From PNOJ01 sp016706845 (GTDB lineage: Bacteria; Krumholzibacteriota; Krumholzibacteriia; LZORAL124-64-63): a stretch of 64,000 nt of DNA. A program made the translations under genes and the position numbers. The DNA lies in the NCBI GenBank assembly GCA_016706845.1, contig JADJIV010000011.1, positions 1 to 64,000 of the forward strand, written 5' to 3'. Below are positions 25,688-34,878 of the stretch, one piece after another. Every line of letters starts with the position of its first letter. Position 1 is the first letter of the stretch. The notes beneath the pieces were generated by a model, which worked only from the letters and a program-made list of their open reading frames with translations, ran no database searches and was not told the DNA's origin.

Positions 25688-27624
25688 ATGCAACCCGTTG
25701 TACGACGCCTGCTGCTCGCAGTGTGTGCCTTGCTGCTGTTGACGGCGCCTCTGGCCGCCAAAGACTACCTGGAGAACCCGGACCTGAGCCTGGGCAGATC
25801 GGCGCCGCCGGCCCCGGCGACCAGGGACGACAACATCATGGTGCAGGGCTTCGAGGCCACGACCTTCCCGCCCACGGGCTGGGCCCGCCTGCACCTGAGC
25901 ACGTCCTACACCTGGGCGCGCAACACCGCGTCGCACAACACCGGCGTGGCGTGCGCCTACCAGCGCTACGGCCCGGCCAGCGTCACGCAGAACGAGTGGC
26001 TGGTCACGCCCGCCCTCGACTTCACGACCCTGACGAACCCGAAGCTGGAGTTCTACGAGGCTTCGCCCTACTGGGGCAGCTACGGCGGGCATCACTATGT
26101 CATGGTCAGCACGACCAGCCAGACCACGCCGGCCGAGTTCGCCACGGTGGTCGACTGGACGCCGTTGAACCACACCATCAACGAGAACGCGTTCGGCGCC
26201 ACGCCGACCACGATCAGCCTGGCGGCCTACGCGGGCCAGCCCGTCGTCTACGTCGCCATCCGGTACGTGGGCCGCGACGCCGACAACTGGTACGTCGACG
26301 ACCTGCGCATCTTCGAGCCGCCGCTGCACGACCTGGCGCTGACCTCCGTCACGCCCGACCTGCTGCAGTTCGACGCCGCGGACACGCCGGCGCCCCAGGT
26401 GACCGTCGCGAACATGGGCCGCAGCACCGAGGACTTCGCGGTCGTCCTCACGGTCACCGAGAACGACCTGCCGCACTCCCAGGAGACCGTGAACGTCACG
26501 GGCCTGGCCATGAACGACGAGACCGTCGTCGACTTCGCGGCGCTCTCGCTGTCGCCCGGGAACTACTACCGGCTGCAGGCCGAGGTCGTGTCCCCCGACG
26601 ACCTCGTCCCGGGGAACAACGCCGGCTCCGCCATCGACGACACCTACACCGGGCCGCACACCCCGCTGGGGATGATGAACACCAACGCCGGCTGCGACCC
26701 CTGCGTCCAGGCGAACGTGGCCCTCGACGCCTACCTGCCGACTCAGGGCGACGACGTGGCCTGCCTGCGCATCCACGTCTGGTGGCCCGGCGCGGACGGG
26801 ATCTACGACGCCAACGTCACCCAGAGCGCGTTCCTGGCCAACGGGATCGGCGCCGACTACGCGCCGCACATGTGGCTCGACGCCGTGGTCGACGCCAGTT
26901 CGGACGGCGCCGGCTACGGAGACCATTTCGAGGCGCGCAAGCCCTACCACAGCCCGCTGACCATCGTGCAGGCCTGGAACGACCTCGCCCAGGAGCTGTC
27001 GGTCACCGTCACGGTGGACGAGCCGCTGCCGCCGGAAGCCGACCTGCGGCTGCGCGTGGCCATCACCGAGGACGACGTCTTCTACGCCGGCGCCAACGGC
27101 GAGAGCTACCACGACCAGGCGTTCCGCTACATGTACCCGAGCACCGACGGCCTGGAAGTGCCGCCGGCGCCCGGCGTCTACCACTACGTGGTGCCGTGCC
27201 CGCTCGACGCGATCGAGTGGGTCTACGCCAAGCTGCGCGCGACGGTCTACGTGCAGGACAACGACAGCTGGAAGGTCCACAACGCGACGACCGGCTTCCT
27301 GTCCGCGCTGACCTACGACGTGGCCGTCGGCGACGACACCCTGCCGGCCCGCCTGACCGCGGCGCCGGTGCGCCCCAACCCGTTCAACCCCTCCACCTCG
27401 ATCTCGTTCGCCCTGCCCGCGACGCAGCGCGTCCGCGTCACGGTGCACGACCTCGAGGGCAAGCTCGTGGCCACGCTGCTCGACGAGCAGCGCCCGGCCG
27501 GCCCCACACCCTGATCTGGGACGGCCGCGACAGTGCGGGCCGCATCTCAGCCTCGGGCACGTACGTGTTCCGCATCGAAGCCGGCGGCGAGACCGCGACC
27601 CGGCGGGCCATGCTCGTCAAGTAG
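25688..27624 (+). CDS. Secreted choice-of-anchor-J / Omp28-like protein with FlgD-Ig C-terminal domain (one frameshift)
   Basis: ATG 25688 follows GAGGGGGT. After a signal peptide (residues 1-24), a choice-of-anchor-J/MAM-like domain (about 50-215; VQGFEATTFPPTGWARLHL, WYVDDLRIFEPP) is followed by a CARDB-like domain. An Omp28-type thioredoxin-fold segment comes next, with a CDPC motif (NAGCDPCVQANVALD) and LRIHVWWPGADG. The C-terminus is a FlgD-Ig-like sorting domain starting RPNPFNPSTSISFALP and ending RRAMLVK. The frame is lost near 27503 (one C missing from CCCC before HTLIWDGRDSAGR). Such C-terminal domains route proteins to the cell surface by type IX-like secretion in related phyla. 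A terminator follows. Confidence 0.85.
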
Positions 27625-27650
27625 CGAACACCGCCGCCTTTCTCCACCGA

Positions 27651-27681
27651 GGACCCGGAACGAAAGTTCCGGGTCCTTCTT
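27651..27681 (+). terminator. Rho-independent terminator
   Basis: A perfect 11-bp stem GGACCCGGAAC/GTTCCGGGTCC with a GAAA tetraloop, followed by TTCTT; 27 bases after the stop codon at 27624. Confidence 0.88.
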
Positions 27682-27741
27682 CATGATTCCCATGATCGTC
27701 GCGCCGATCTTCGTTCGCCTGATCTTCTCGTCCCCTCCCTG

Positions 27742-28293
27742 TCACACGCGCCCTGGCGGGGGTGTCTGGAGGGTTCCTGCGCCAGAAGGCGCAGGAGCCC
27801 GGAGGTCAAGCGTTCCGGGCACAGGAGGTGCCCGGGAGCGGCGCCGCCGGGGGGGCGCGGGGGAGGGGGGGGGAAGGGGGGGCAGGGGGGGAAGGGAGGG
27901 GGGGGGATCGGAGAAATGAAGAGGATCCAGGAACGGCGCCGGAGCGCCGTCGGCGCCGATGTTGACATACGTCACGTCGGCGCCGGTCACTTTGACCGCC
28001 TCGCCGTCGCGCCGCTCGGCCTCGACCTCGATGCGGATGGTGATGGACGTGCGGCCGGTGCGCTCGACCTCGGTGTAGAAGCTCACGAGGTCGCCGACCT
28101 GCACCGGGGCGTGGAAGACGACCTTCTCCATGGCGACGGTCACCACGCGGCGGCAGCCGTGGCGGTGGGCGGCCACGGCGCCGGCCTGGTCGATGTGGCT
28201 GAGGATGACGCCGCCGAAGATGGTGCCGTGGGCGTTGGTGTCGCGCGGCATCATGAGCACGCGGATGGCGGGTTCGCGGCGGGGCGGATTCAT
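27742..28293 (-). CDS. Hotdog acyl-CoA thioesterase (YciA-like) with poly-C-encoded proline-rich tail
   Basis: ATG 28293 has an excellent AAGGAGG site. Residues 1-125 form a hotdog fold: NAHGTIFGGVILSHIDQAG with the catalytic Asp, then VTVAMEKVVFHAPVQVGDLVSFYTEVERTGRTSI in pieces, and GADVTYVNIGADG. YciA-type enzymes hydrolyse acyl-CoAs in the cytoplasm. After FLDPLHFSD, where family members usually stop, the frame runs into runs of C encoding PPPSLPPLPPLPPP and an Arg/Pro-rich stretch. Indels in these runs could hide the real stop near 27900, so the tail is doubtful. It lies 57 bases downstream of the tricorn-like protease gene, probably in the same operon. Confidence 0.82.
   Translation of the reverse strand: MNPPRREPAIRVLMMPRDTNAHGTIFGGVILSHIDQAGAVAAHRHGCRRVVTVAMEKVVFHAPVQVGDLVSFYTEVERTGRTSITIRIEVEAERRDGEAVKVTGADVTYVNIGADGAPAPFLDPLHFSDPPPSLPPLPPLPPPSPAPPRRRRSRAPPVPGTLDLRAPAPSGAGTLQTPPPGRV
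27776..27836. other. Cluster of three adjacent hairpins
   Basis: CCTGCGCC-AGAA-GGCGCAGG (27776-27795), CCCGGA/TCCGGG (27798-27819) and CCGGGCAC/GTGCCCGG (27815-27835) follow each other beside a long G/C-run tract. They may form a terminator for the minus-strand operon, or mark a region that sequences poorly. Confidence 0.45.
27847..27906. other. G-run tract with G-quadruplex potential
   Basis: On the plus strand there are many consecutive runs of three to nine Gs separated by one or two bases. This would form G-quadruplexes in single-stranded DNA. It is also the kind of tract where run lengths are unreliable. Confidence 0.6.
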
Positions 28294-28349
28294 GGGCCTC
28301 CTTCCTGGTCGCGGCGGCGCCGGCGCGGGCCGGCGCCGCCGCGGTGGGA

Positions 28350-31300
28350 TCAACCTTCGGCGCGGGGCGCCGGCTGCGGCTTGCGGCGCTCGGCGTCGGC
28401 CGCCTCGAGCATCAGGTCCACGGCGCGGTCGAGCTGCGGGTCGCGGCGGTGCAGGCGGTCGGCCGGGGTCAGGGCGACCGGCACGTCGGGCACGCAGCCG
28501 GCGCCGTCGCGCTTGGCCTCCTGGGGGCGGCCGTTGCGCTCGGTGCGGACCGCGTCGCCCCAGATCCACCAGCCGCGGAAGGGCAGGCGCACGATGCCGC
28601 GGTAGCGGTTGCCGAAGGCGCCGGTGGAGATGACGTTGCCGCCGGTCTCGGCGCCGACCACGGGGCCGCGGCCGATGGTCTGCATCGCGTGGCTGAAGAT
28701 CTCGGCGTTGGAGTAGCTGCCCTCGTTGCAGATCACGGCCACCGGCTTCGACCAGCGGTAGAAGGTCTGGCGCTCGGTCTGCGGGTAGCCGACCTCGCCG
28801 TCGCGGCTGATGGTGAAGGCGTGCACCGGCTGCGTCAGGATCGTCAGCAGCAGGTCGGTGGTCCAGCCGCCGCCGTTGTCCCGCACGTCGATGACCAGCG
28901 CCTCCTTGCCGTCGGCGGCGGCGAACAGCTCCTGCTGGAAGCGCTCGACCTCGCCGAGGCCCATGCCCTGGATGTGCACGTAGCCGACGCGGCCGTCGCT
29001 GCGCTGCTCGGCGCGGACGCGCCGCTCGCGTTCGGTCTCGAGGTACTGCAGCTGGCGCTCGTCGGCCCACTTCTGGGGCACGGCCTGGAATTCGAGCGGC
29101 TCGCGCCCGCGGCGCACCGCCAGCCACGCCGGGACGCCGGCGCCGTTCTCCAGCGCGGCCTCCAGGCTCGCGTCGCGGCCGACGGGCCGGCCCCCGACCG
29201 ACAGCAGCAGGTCGCCCGGCTGCAGGCGGGAGCGCTCGCGGTCGCAGGGCCCGTTGCGCAGGACGCGGGACACCTTCAGGCCTTCGCCGTCGTGGGCGGG
29301 GTCGAACTCCAGGCCGAGCCAGCCGTCGTCGCCGTAGTTGCCGATCGGCTCCCAGGCCGGCCGGAAGCCCATGTGGCTGGCGTTCAGCTCGCCGAGCATG
29401 AGGTTCATGACGTCGCCGAAGTCGGTGTCGTGGGCCACGCCCTTCACCCAGGCGGCGTACTTGCCGCGCAGGCCGAGCCAGTCGACGCCGTGCATGTCGG
29501 GGTCGTAGAAACGGTCGCGCAGGGTGCGCCAGGCCTCGTCCATGACGCGCAGGCGCACGGCCGGGCGGTCGATCGTCAGGCGTGCGGTGAAGCTCACGGT
29601 CTCGGTCTTGCCGCCGTCGGCCGGCGTCGTGGCCGGCTTGCCGCCCTTGAGGTAGGTGAAGGTCTTGCCCTTGGCGTCCAGGTGCGGGCGGCGGGGGGCG
29701 GCGCCGCCCTCGGTCACCGCCTTGCGGTCCTCGCCGAAGCGGTCCACCGACCAGAGGTCGCTCTCCTCTCCCCGCTGCGCCAGGAAGTAGACGCGGTCGC
29801 CGTGGGGCCCGGCGGCCACGGGCCGCTCGTCGTCCGGCAGGTTCGTGAGGCGGCGGCCGCGCAGGTGGATGTCCTGGAAATCGACGGCGACGACGATCTT
29901 CTCCTTTCTCCTTCTCCCTTGTCCTTGTCGCCGTCCTTCTCCTTGCCGGCGTCCTTCTTCTTGTCGTCCCGCGACTTCTGCTCGATCTCCCACTCCTCGC
30001 GCGTGCGCTCGTGGTCGGCGAGCGTGAGGTAGAGCGCGTAGACGTCGTGGTCGCGGTCGCCGGGGTCGTGGGCGTGGCGCGTGGTGGACCAGAAGAGCCG
30101 GCGGCCGTCCGGCGACCAGACCGGGTTCTCGTCGTAGGCGGGATGGCGGGTGACGTTCACAGCCTCGCCCCCGTCGGCGGGGACCAGCCAGATGTCGGTG
30201 TTGAAGTCGCGGTCGGCGCGGCCGAAGGCGAGCCAGCGGCCGTCGGGCGACCAGGCGAAGGAGTCCAGGTCCCAGTGGCGGACGAGCGTCTCGTCGCCGG
30301 ACCCGTCCGCCTTCATGACGTGCAGGTCGCCGAGGCCGCGCACGTAGGCGATGCGGCGGCCGTCGGGGGACCAGGCGGGGCGGCCGCAGGGCACGTCGCC
30401 GTCGGTCAGGCGCACCAGTTCGTGGCGGCGGGCCTTGCGCAGCAGCGGCTCCCCGGGGTCGCCGGAGACCAGCAGGTAGACGGCGTCCTCGCCGTCGCGG
30501 TCGCTGACCAGCAACAGGGTGTCGGCGCCGCCGGGGCGGAAGGAGGGAGTCTGCTCGAGCGTGGCGCCGGGCACGGCCACGACGGCGCGGCCGCCCTGCT
30601 CGCGGTTCAGCAGGACGATCTCGCCGGCGATCGTCAGCGCCAGCTCGTCGCCGTCGGCGGCGACGGCGAGGTCGTCGGCGTCGGCGGTCTTCGTCTCGAC
30701 GACCACCGGGTTCTCGATCTGGTCGGCGGCCACGCTGATGGCGAGGCGGCGGGGCTCGCCGGCGCCGGGCTCAAACACGTAGAGATCGGCGCCGCGCTCC
30801 AGGATCAGGCGGCGGCCCGCCATGCCGAGCGAGGCCGTGCGCACGCCGTCCCCCTCGAAGAAGGTCAGCTGGCGCTTGTCGCCGCCGTCGGGACCCATGG
30901 TCCAGACGTTGGCGGTCAGCGCCCCGTCCTGGTCCGACAGCCAGTAGATGCGTCCGTCGGGGGCCGTCATGGGGTTGCTGTCGTAGCCGCGGTTGGCGGT
31001 CAGGGGCGCCGGATCGCCGCCGCGCGTCCAGGTGAACAGCTCCCGCTGGTAGGTGCCGCGGTAGCGCATGCGCCCGCCGCCGGTGCTGCCCTCGGCGTAG
31101 ACGAAGGTGCGGCCGTCGGCGGTGGCGACCTCGTCGGCGAACACGTCGACCAGCCGCTCGGGCTGGCCGCCGGCCACCGGAACGGCGTGGATCTGGGGCG
31201 ACATCGGGTAGTCGAACAGGCGCCGCGACGTGAAGTACACGGTGCGGCCGTCCGGCGCGAAGGCCCGCGGGACGTCGCCGGTGCCGGCGAAGGTGAGGCG

Positions 31301-31609
31301 GGTCGGCGGTCCCCCGTCCAGGGGCATGACGAACACGTCGTCGTCGCCGAAGCGGTTGGAGGCGAAGGCCAGGCTGCGGCCGTCGGGCGAGAACACCGGC
31401 GCGGTGTCGTAGGCCGGGTGGGCGGTCAGGCGGACCGCCTCGCCGCCCCGCGCCGGCACGCGCCACAGGTCGCCCTGGAAGCCGAAGACCACCGTGCCGC
31501 CGTCGGGGCTCAGGGCCGGGCTGCGCGGCATGAAGACCTCGGCCGCGCGGGCGGACGGGGTCGCAAGGAACAGCAGAACGGCCGCCGCGGCCGCGAACTT
31601 CGAGGTCAT
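28350..31609 (-). CDS. Tricorn-like exported protease (beta-propeller, PDZ, S41), one frameshift
   Basis: ATG 31609 with a signal peptide (MTSKFAAAAAVLLFLATPSARA). Residues 25-560 are TolB/WD40-type propeller blades (SPDGGTVVFGFQGDL, FSPDGRSLAFASNRFGDDD, WSPDGRWLAFGRAD). A Lys/Glu-rich linker follows. In the second half a tricorn core domain (VDWLGLRGKYAAWV) precedes a PDZ domain (PGDLLLSVGGRPVG) and an S41 peptidase domain with the nucleophile in NEGSYSNAEIFSHA (about residue 970). The frame breaks near 29900-29915, inside the charged linker. It should degrade peptides in the periplasm. The first of two tricorn-like genes here; the thioesterase gene follows in the same direction. Confidence 0.9.
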
Positions 31610-32079
31610 CGATCGCCTCCAGGTAGGGCGTGGGGTCTCCCGGCCGCCGGGGGCCGCCGGCGCCGGTTGCGGGGCATCCTAGCCGCGGTCCGCTACGCAG
31701 GGCAACCCTCGGGTGGTGGGAATTGCCGGCCGACCCCGTAAGACGTGTGATGACAACGAGATATTTCAGCGTCAAAATTTCGGCCTCCATCTTGACATTT
31801 CGCTGGAGTGCCGTCACATTATGGCCCTTGATTCGGCGACCCGGCCGCGTGCCGGGCCGTTGCCGTCCCGTACCATCAGCCGCGGCGCCGGCCCAGCGCC
31901 GTGCGGCGAGCGACCAGGAGTGGGCTTCGATGCCGCACCGTAACCGGCGCAACCCCGGGGAGAGCGATCCCGAGGCCAGGCCCCTGATCAAACGCAAGCG
32001 TGTCGGGACTGACCGCCCGTCACCCGAGTCAGAAGTTCCGTTCTACAGCCGACGCACCCCGCGCGATGGGAGGGACCCG
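31610..32079. other. Divergent intergenic region upstream of the acidic-protein/polyamine operon
   Basis: 470 bases between the protease (minus) and the acidic microprotein (plus). A plus-strand TTGACA (31792-31797) with CATTAT 19 bases on is the only promoter-like pair seen, within an AT-rich pocket at 31740-31830. An open frame with an AGGAG-preceded ATG at 31930 runs in phase into the acidic gene. It would add a basic 50-residue N-terminus (PLIKRKRVGTDRPSPESE), so it may be a real longer form. Confidence 0.4.
31792..31822 (+). promoter_or_regulatory. Possible promoter of the acidic-protein/agmatinase operon
   Basis: TTGACA, a 19-bp spacer, CATTAT. The spacer is longer than optimal, so this is tentative. 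Confidence 0.3.
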
Positions 32080-32223
32080 ATGAAGAACGATTACGATGAC
32101 GAGACCATCGAGTTCGAGGACGACGATCTGGAAGAGGACGACGACCTGGACGAGGACGACGATTTCGACGATGACGAGGATTTCGATGACGATGACATCG
32201 AGGAAGAAGACGAAGAGAATTGA
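32080..32223 (+). CDS. Extremely acidic microprotein, first gene of the polyamine operon
   Basis: 47 codons from ATG 32080, preceded by GGGAGG at a good spacing. Of 47 residues, 34 are Asp or Glu (22 Asp, 12 Glu); Lys2 is the only basic residue, and the rest are mainly spaced hydrophobics (Ile, Phe, Leu) set among DDD and EEE runs. No fold is recognised; it is presumably disordered. The stop codon overlaps the TTG start of agmatinase (TTGA), so translation is coupled. A polyanionic protein coupled to polycation synthesis suggests polyamine sequestration or regulation, but that is inference. A longer form from ATG 31930 (98 residues, basic N-terminal half) is possible. Confidence 0.6.
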   Translation: MKNDYDDETIEFEDDDLEEDDDLDEDDDFDDDEDFDDDDIEEEDEEN

Positions 32224-33090
32224 CGTGGCCGCTGCATGAAGATCCCGGGGCGTTCGGGGGCCTCCCGGAACGCCCCGTTCCGGACCGCTGCCGCTTTGCG
32301 GTCCTCCCGATCCCCTACGACGGCACCTCCACGTGGCGCAAGGGCGCCGACCGCGGCCCCGACGCCCTGCTCGCGGCGTCGGCGAACATGGAGCTGTACG
32401 ACATCGAGACCGCGTCCGAGCCGTGGCGCGCCGGCATCGTCACGATGGCGCCGGTGCTGCACGACGGCCCGCCCGAAGGCCTGGTGGCGAAGGTCCGCGC
32501 GGCGGCCGACGACCTGCTGGACCGCGGCCTGACCGTGGTCGGGCTCGGCGGCGAGCACTCGGTGAGCATCGGCCTGATCCAAGCCCACGCGGCGCGCCAC
32601 CCCGGCCTGACGGTCCTGCAGTTCGACGCGCACGGCGACACCCGCGACAGCTACGAGGGTTCGCCCAACAACCACGCCTGCGTCATGGCGCGGGCGGCCG
32701 AAGTCGCCGACTATGTGCAGGTCGGCATCCGCAGCCTCGACGCCGCCGAGGCGCCGAAGGCTCCGCCCCGGCCGCACGTTCTTCGCGCACGAGATCGGCG
32801 AGGGGTACGACTTCATCCCGGCGGTGGTCGGGTGCCTGTCCGGCCCGGTCTACGTCACCATCGACCTGGACGTCTTCGATCCGGGAATCATGCCGTCGAC
32901 CGGCACTCCCGAACCCGGCGGCCTCTCCTACCGGCAGGTCGTCCGCACCCTGGCCGCGGTGGCGCGCAGCCACCGCATCGTCGGCTTCGACGTGGTCGAG
33001 CTGCTGCCCGACCCCCGCAACCCAGGCCCGGATTTCCTGGCGGCGCGCCTGGCCTACCAGCTGATGGCCTACCTGACCGCCCGGCAGTAA
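32220..33090 (+). CDS. speB: Agmatinase / ureohydrolase family (one frameshift)
   Basis: TTG start at 32220, overlapping the acidic gene. Agmatinase hydrolyses agmatine to putrescine and urea. Ureohydrolase motifs are present: GGEHSVS (Mn ligand His), VLQFDAHGDTRDSYEGS (DAHxD), and after the frameshift VTIDLDVFDPGIMPSTGTPEPGG (DxDxxDP, ending in the substrate-loop sequence). The frame breaks near 32760-32770, between IRSLDAAEAPKA and RTFFAHEIGEGYDF; the joined length of about 290 is normal. It sits 10 bases before the DHS-like gene. With SpeA encoded at 58.4 kb it completes arginine to putrescine. Arginase cannot be fully excluded by eye, but the SpeA context favours agmatinase. Confidence 0.88.
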
Positions 33091-33100
33091 GGAGTCCCCG

Positions 33101-34114
33101 ATGCAGAAGAGCGATTTCCTCAAGGACGTGGTCCGCCACGTCGACGTCACGGCCTTCGACGCGCGGCCGCTGATGGACTCCTACCGGGACATGGCCTTCC
33201 AGGCCCGCAACCTCGCCACCGCGGCGGGCATCCTGCACCGCATGGAGTCCGACCACAGCTGCGGCGTCATCCTGACGCTCGCCGGCTCGCTGATCAGCGC
33301 CGGCCTGAAGGACGCCATCGCCCTGATGATCGAGAACGACATGGTGGACGCCGTGGTCTCCACCGGCGCCAACATCGTCGACCAGGACTTCTTCGAGGCG
33401 CTGGGCTTCCGCCACTACAAGGGCACGCCCTTCATCGACGACCAGATGCTGCGCGGGCTGGCCATCGACCGCATCTACGACACCTACATCGACGAGGACG
33501 AGCTGCGCATCTGCGACATGACCATCGCCGAGATCGCCGAGGGCCTCGAGCCCCGCCCCTACTCGTCGCGTGAGTTCATCGCGGCGATGGGCGCCTTCGT
33601 CGAGTCCCGCGGCCTGAAGTCCGACCACTCCATCGTCCACGCCGCCTGGCGCAAGGGCGTGCCGATCTTCTGCCCCGCCTTCAGCGACTGCTCGGCCGGC
33701 TTCGGCCTGGTGCACCACCAGTGGGGCCGCGAGAAGTACCTGACCATCGACTCGGTGGCCGACTTCCGCGAGCTGACGCAGATCAAGCTCGAGGTCGGCG
33801 AGACCGGCATCCTGATGCTCGGCGGCGGCGTGCCCAAGAACTTCACCCAGGACGTGGTGGTGGCCACCGAGATCCTGGGCCGCGAGCAGCCGATGCACAA
33901 GTACGCCATCCAGCTGACCGTCGCCGACGAGCGTGACGGCGCCCTCTCGGGCTCGACCCTGAAAGAAGCCTGCTCCTGGGGCAAGGTGGACACGGTGTAC
34001 GAGCAGATGGTCTACGGCGAGGCGACCGTCACCTTCCCCCTGCTGGTCAGCGACGCCTGGCACCGGGGCGGTTGGCGCGGCCGGCCCTCGCGGCGCTTCA
34101 ACGACCTCTTCTAG
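33101..34114 (+). CDS. Deoxyhypusine-synthase-like enzyme (probable homospermidine-type polyamine synthase)
   Basis: ATG 33101 after AAGGAG. 337 residues aligning by eye along the whole deoxyhypusine synthase fold: an NAD-binding region (VILTLAGSLISAGLKD, MVDAVVSTGANIVDQDF), the substrate segment DHSIVHAAWRKGVPIFCPAFSDCSAGFG, and GILMLGGGVPKNF. The catalytic lysine motif is retained as EACSWGKVD (Lys295), equivalent to EAVSWGKI of human DHS. Bacteria lack the eIF5A substrate, and bacterial DHS homologues are thought to make homospermidine or related polyamines from putrescine or agmatine. The gene lies immediately after agmatinase, fitting such a role. The exact product is inferred. Confidence 0.88.
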   Translation: MQKSDFLKDVVRHVDVTAFDARPLMDSYRDMAFQARNLATAAGILHRMESDHSCGVILTLAGSLISAGLKDAIALMIENDMVDAVVSTGANIVDQDFFEALGFRHYKGTPFIDDQMLRGLAIDRIYDTYIDEDELRICDMTIAEIAEGLEPRPYSSREFIAAMGAFVESRGLKSDHSIVHAAWRKGVPIFCPAFSDCSAGFGLVHHQWGREKYLTIDSVADFRELTQIKLEVGETGILMLGGGVPKNFTQDVVVATEILGREQPMHKYAIQLTVADERDGALSGSTLKEACSWGKVDTVYEQMVYGEATVTFPLLVSDAWHRGGWRGRPSRRFNDLF

Positions 34115-34130
34115 ACCGGGGACGGCGGCG

Positions 34131-34859
34131 ATGGGCGCGACCCAGGAAAGCTTCGACCTGCAGCCGGGACGCGTCCTGGCGCGCAAGTTCGAGGTGATCC
34201 GCCGCCTGGGCGCCGGCTGGGAGGGCGAGGTCTATCTGGTGCGCGAGAGCGCCACCGGCATCGACCGCGCCGCGAAGCTCTTCTTCCCGGAGCGCAACCC
34301 CCGCAACCGCACCCTCAACGAGTACGCGCGGCGCCTGCACCGGCTGCGCGAGTGCCCGATCCTGGTCAGCTACGTCACCCAGGAGACCGTCCGCGCCCAC
34401 GGCGCCGACGTGTCGGTGCTGATCTCGGAGTTCGTGGACGGGGAGATGCTCTGCGAGTTCCTGGCGCGCCAGCCCGGCCGCCGCCTCGACGTCTTCCAGG
34501 GGCTGCACCTGCTGCACGCGCTGGCCGACGGCGTCTCGGCGATCCACGCCAACAACGACTACCACGGCGACCTGCACGCCGCCAACGTCATCGTCCGGCG
34601 GCTGGGCCTGGGCTTCGAGGTCCGCCTGCTCGACCTGCACCGCTGGCCGGGCTCGCGCAGCTCGAACATCCAGGAAGACGTCTGCAATCTCGTGCGCCTG
34701 CTCTACGACGTGCTGGGCGGGGCGCGCACCTACGCGAAGCACCCGCCCGAGATCAAGGGCGTGCTGCGCGGCCTGCGCCGCTCGCTGATCCTCGAGAGCT
34801 TCCGCACCGCGGGCGACCTCGCCCTGCACCTCGAGACCATGCCCTGGGAATCCCGGTGA
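34131..34859 (+). CDS. Divergent protein-kinase-like protein (DFG replaced by DLH)
   Basis: 242 residues. A glycine-rich loop (LGAGWEGEVYLV) and the ATP lysine in RAAKLFFP start a shortened kinase fold. The catalytic loop reads YHGDLHAANV, keeping the Asp and Asn of HxDxxxxN. The metal-binding DFG is LLDLHRW, so Asp is kept but Phe-Gly is lost. The C-lobe is truncated (LVRLLYDVLGGARTYAKHPPEIKG) and there is no membrane segment. This suggests an atypical Ser/Thr or small-molecule (APH-like) kinase, probably cytoplasmic. It is placed 16 bases after the DHS-like gene and 19 before rluA in the polyamine operon; its substrate is unknown. Confidence 0.75.
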   Translation: MGATQESFDLQPGRVLARKFEVIRRLGAGWEGEVYLVRESATGIDRAAKLFFPERNPRNRTLNEYARRLHRLRECPILVSYVTQETVRAHGADVSVLISEFVDGEMLCEFLARQPGRRLDVFQGLHLLHALADGVSAIHANNDYHGDLHAANVIVRRLGLGFEVRLLDLHRWPGSRSSNIQEDVCNLVRLLYDVLGGARTYAKHPPEIKGVLRGLRRSLILESFRTAGDLALHLETMPWESR

Positions 34860-34878
34860 GCCGGCGCGGGGGCGCGGC

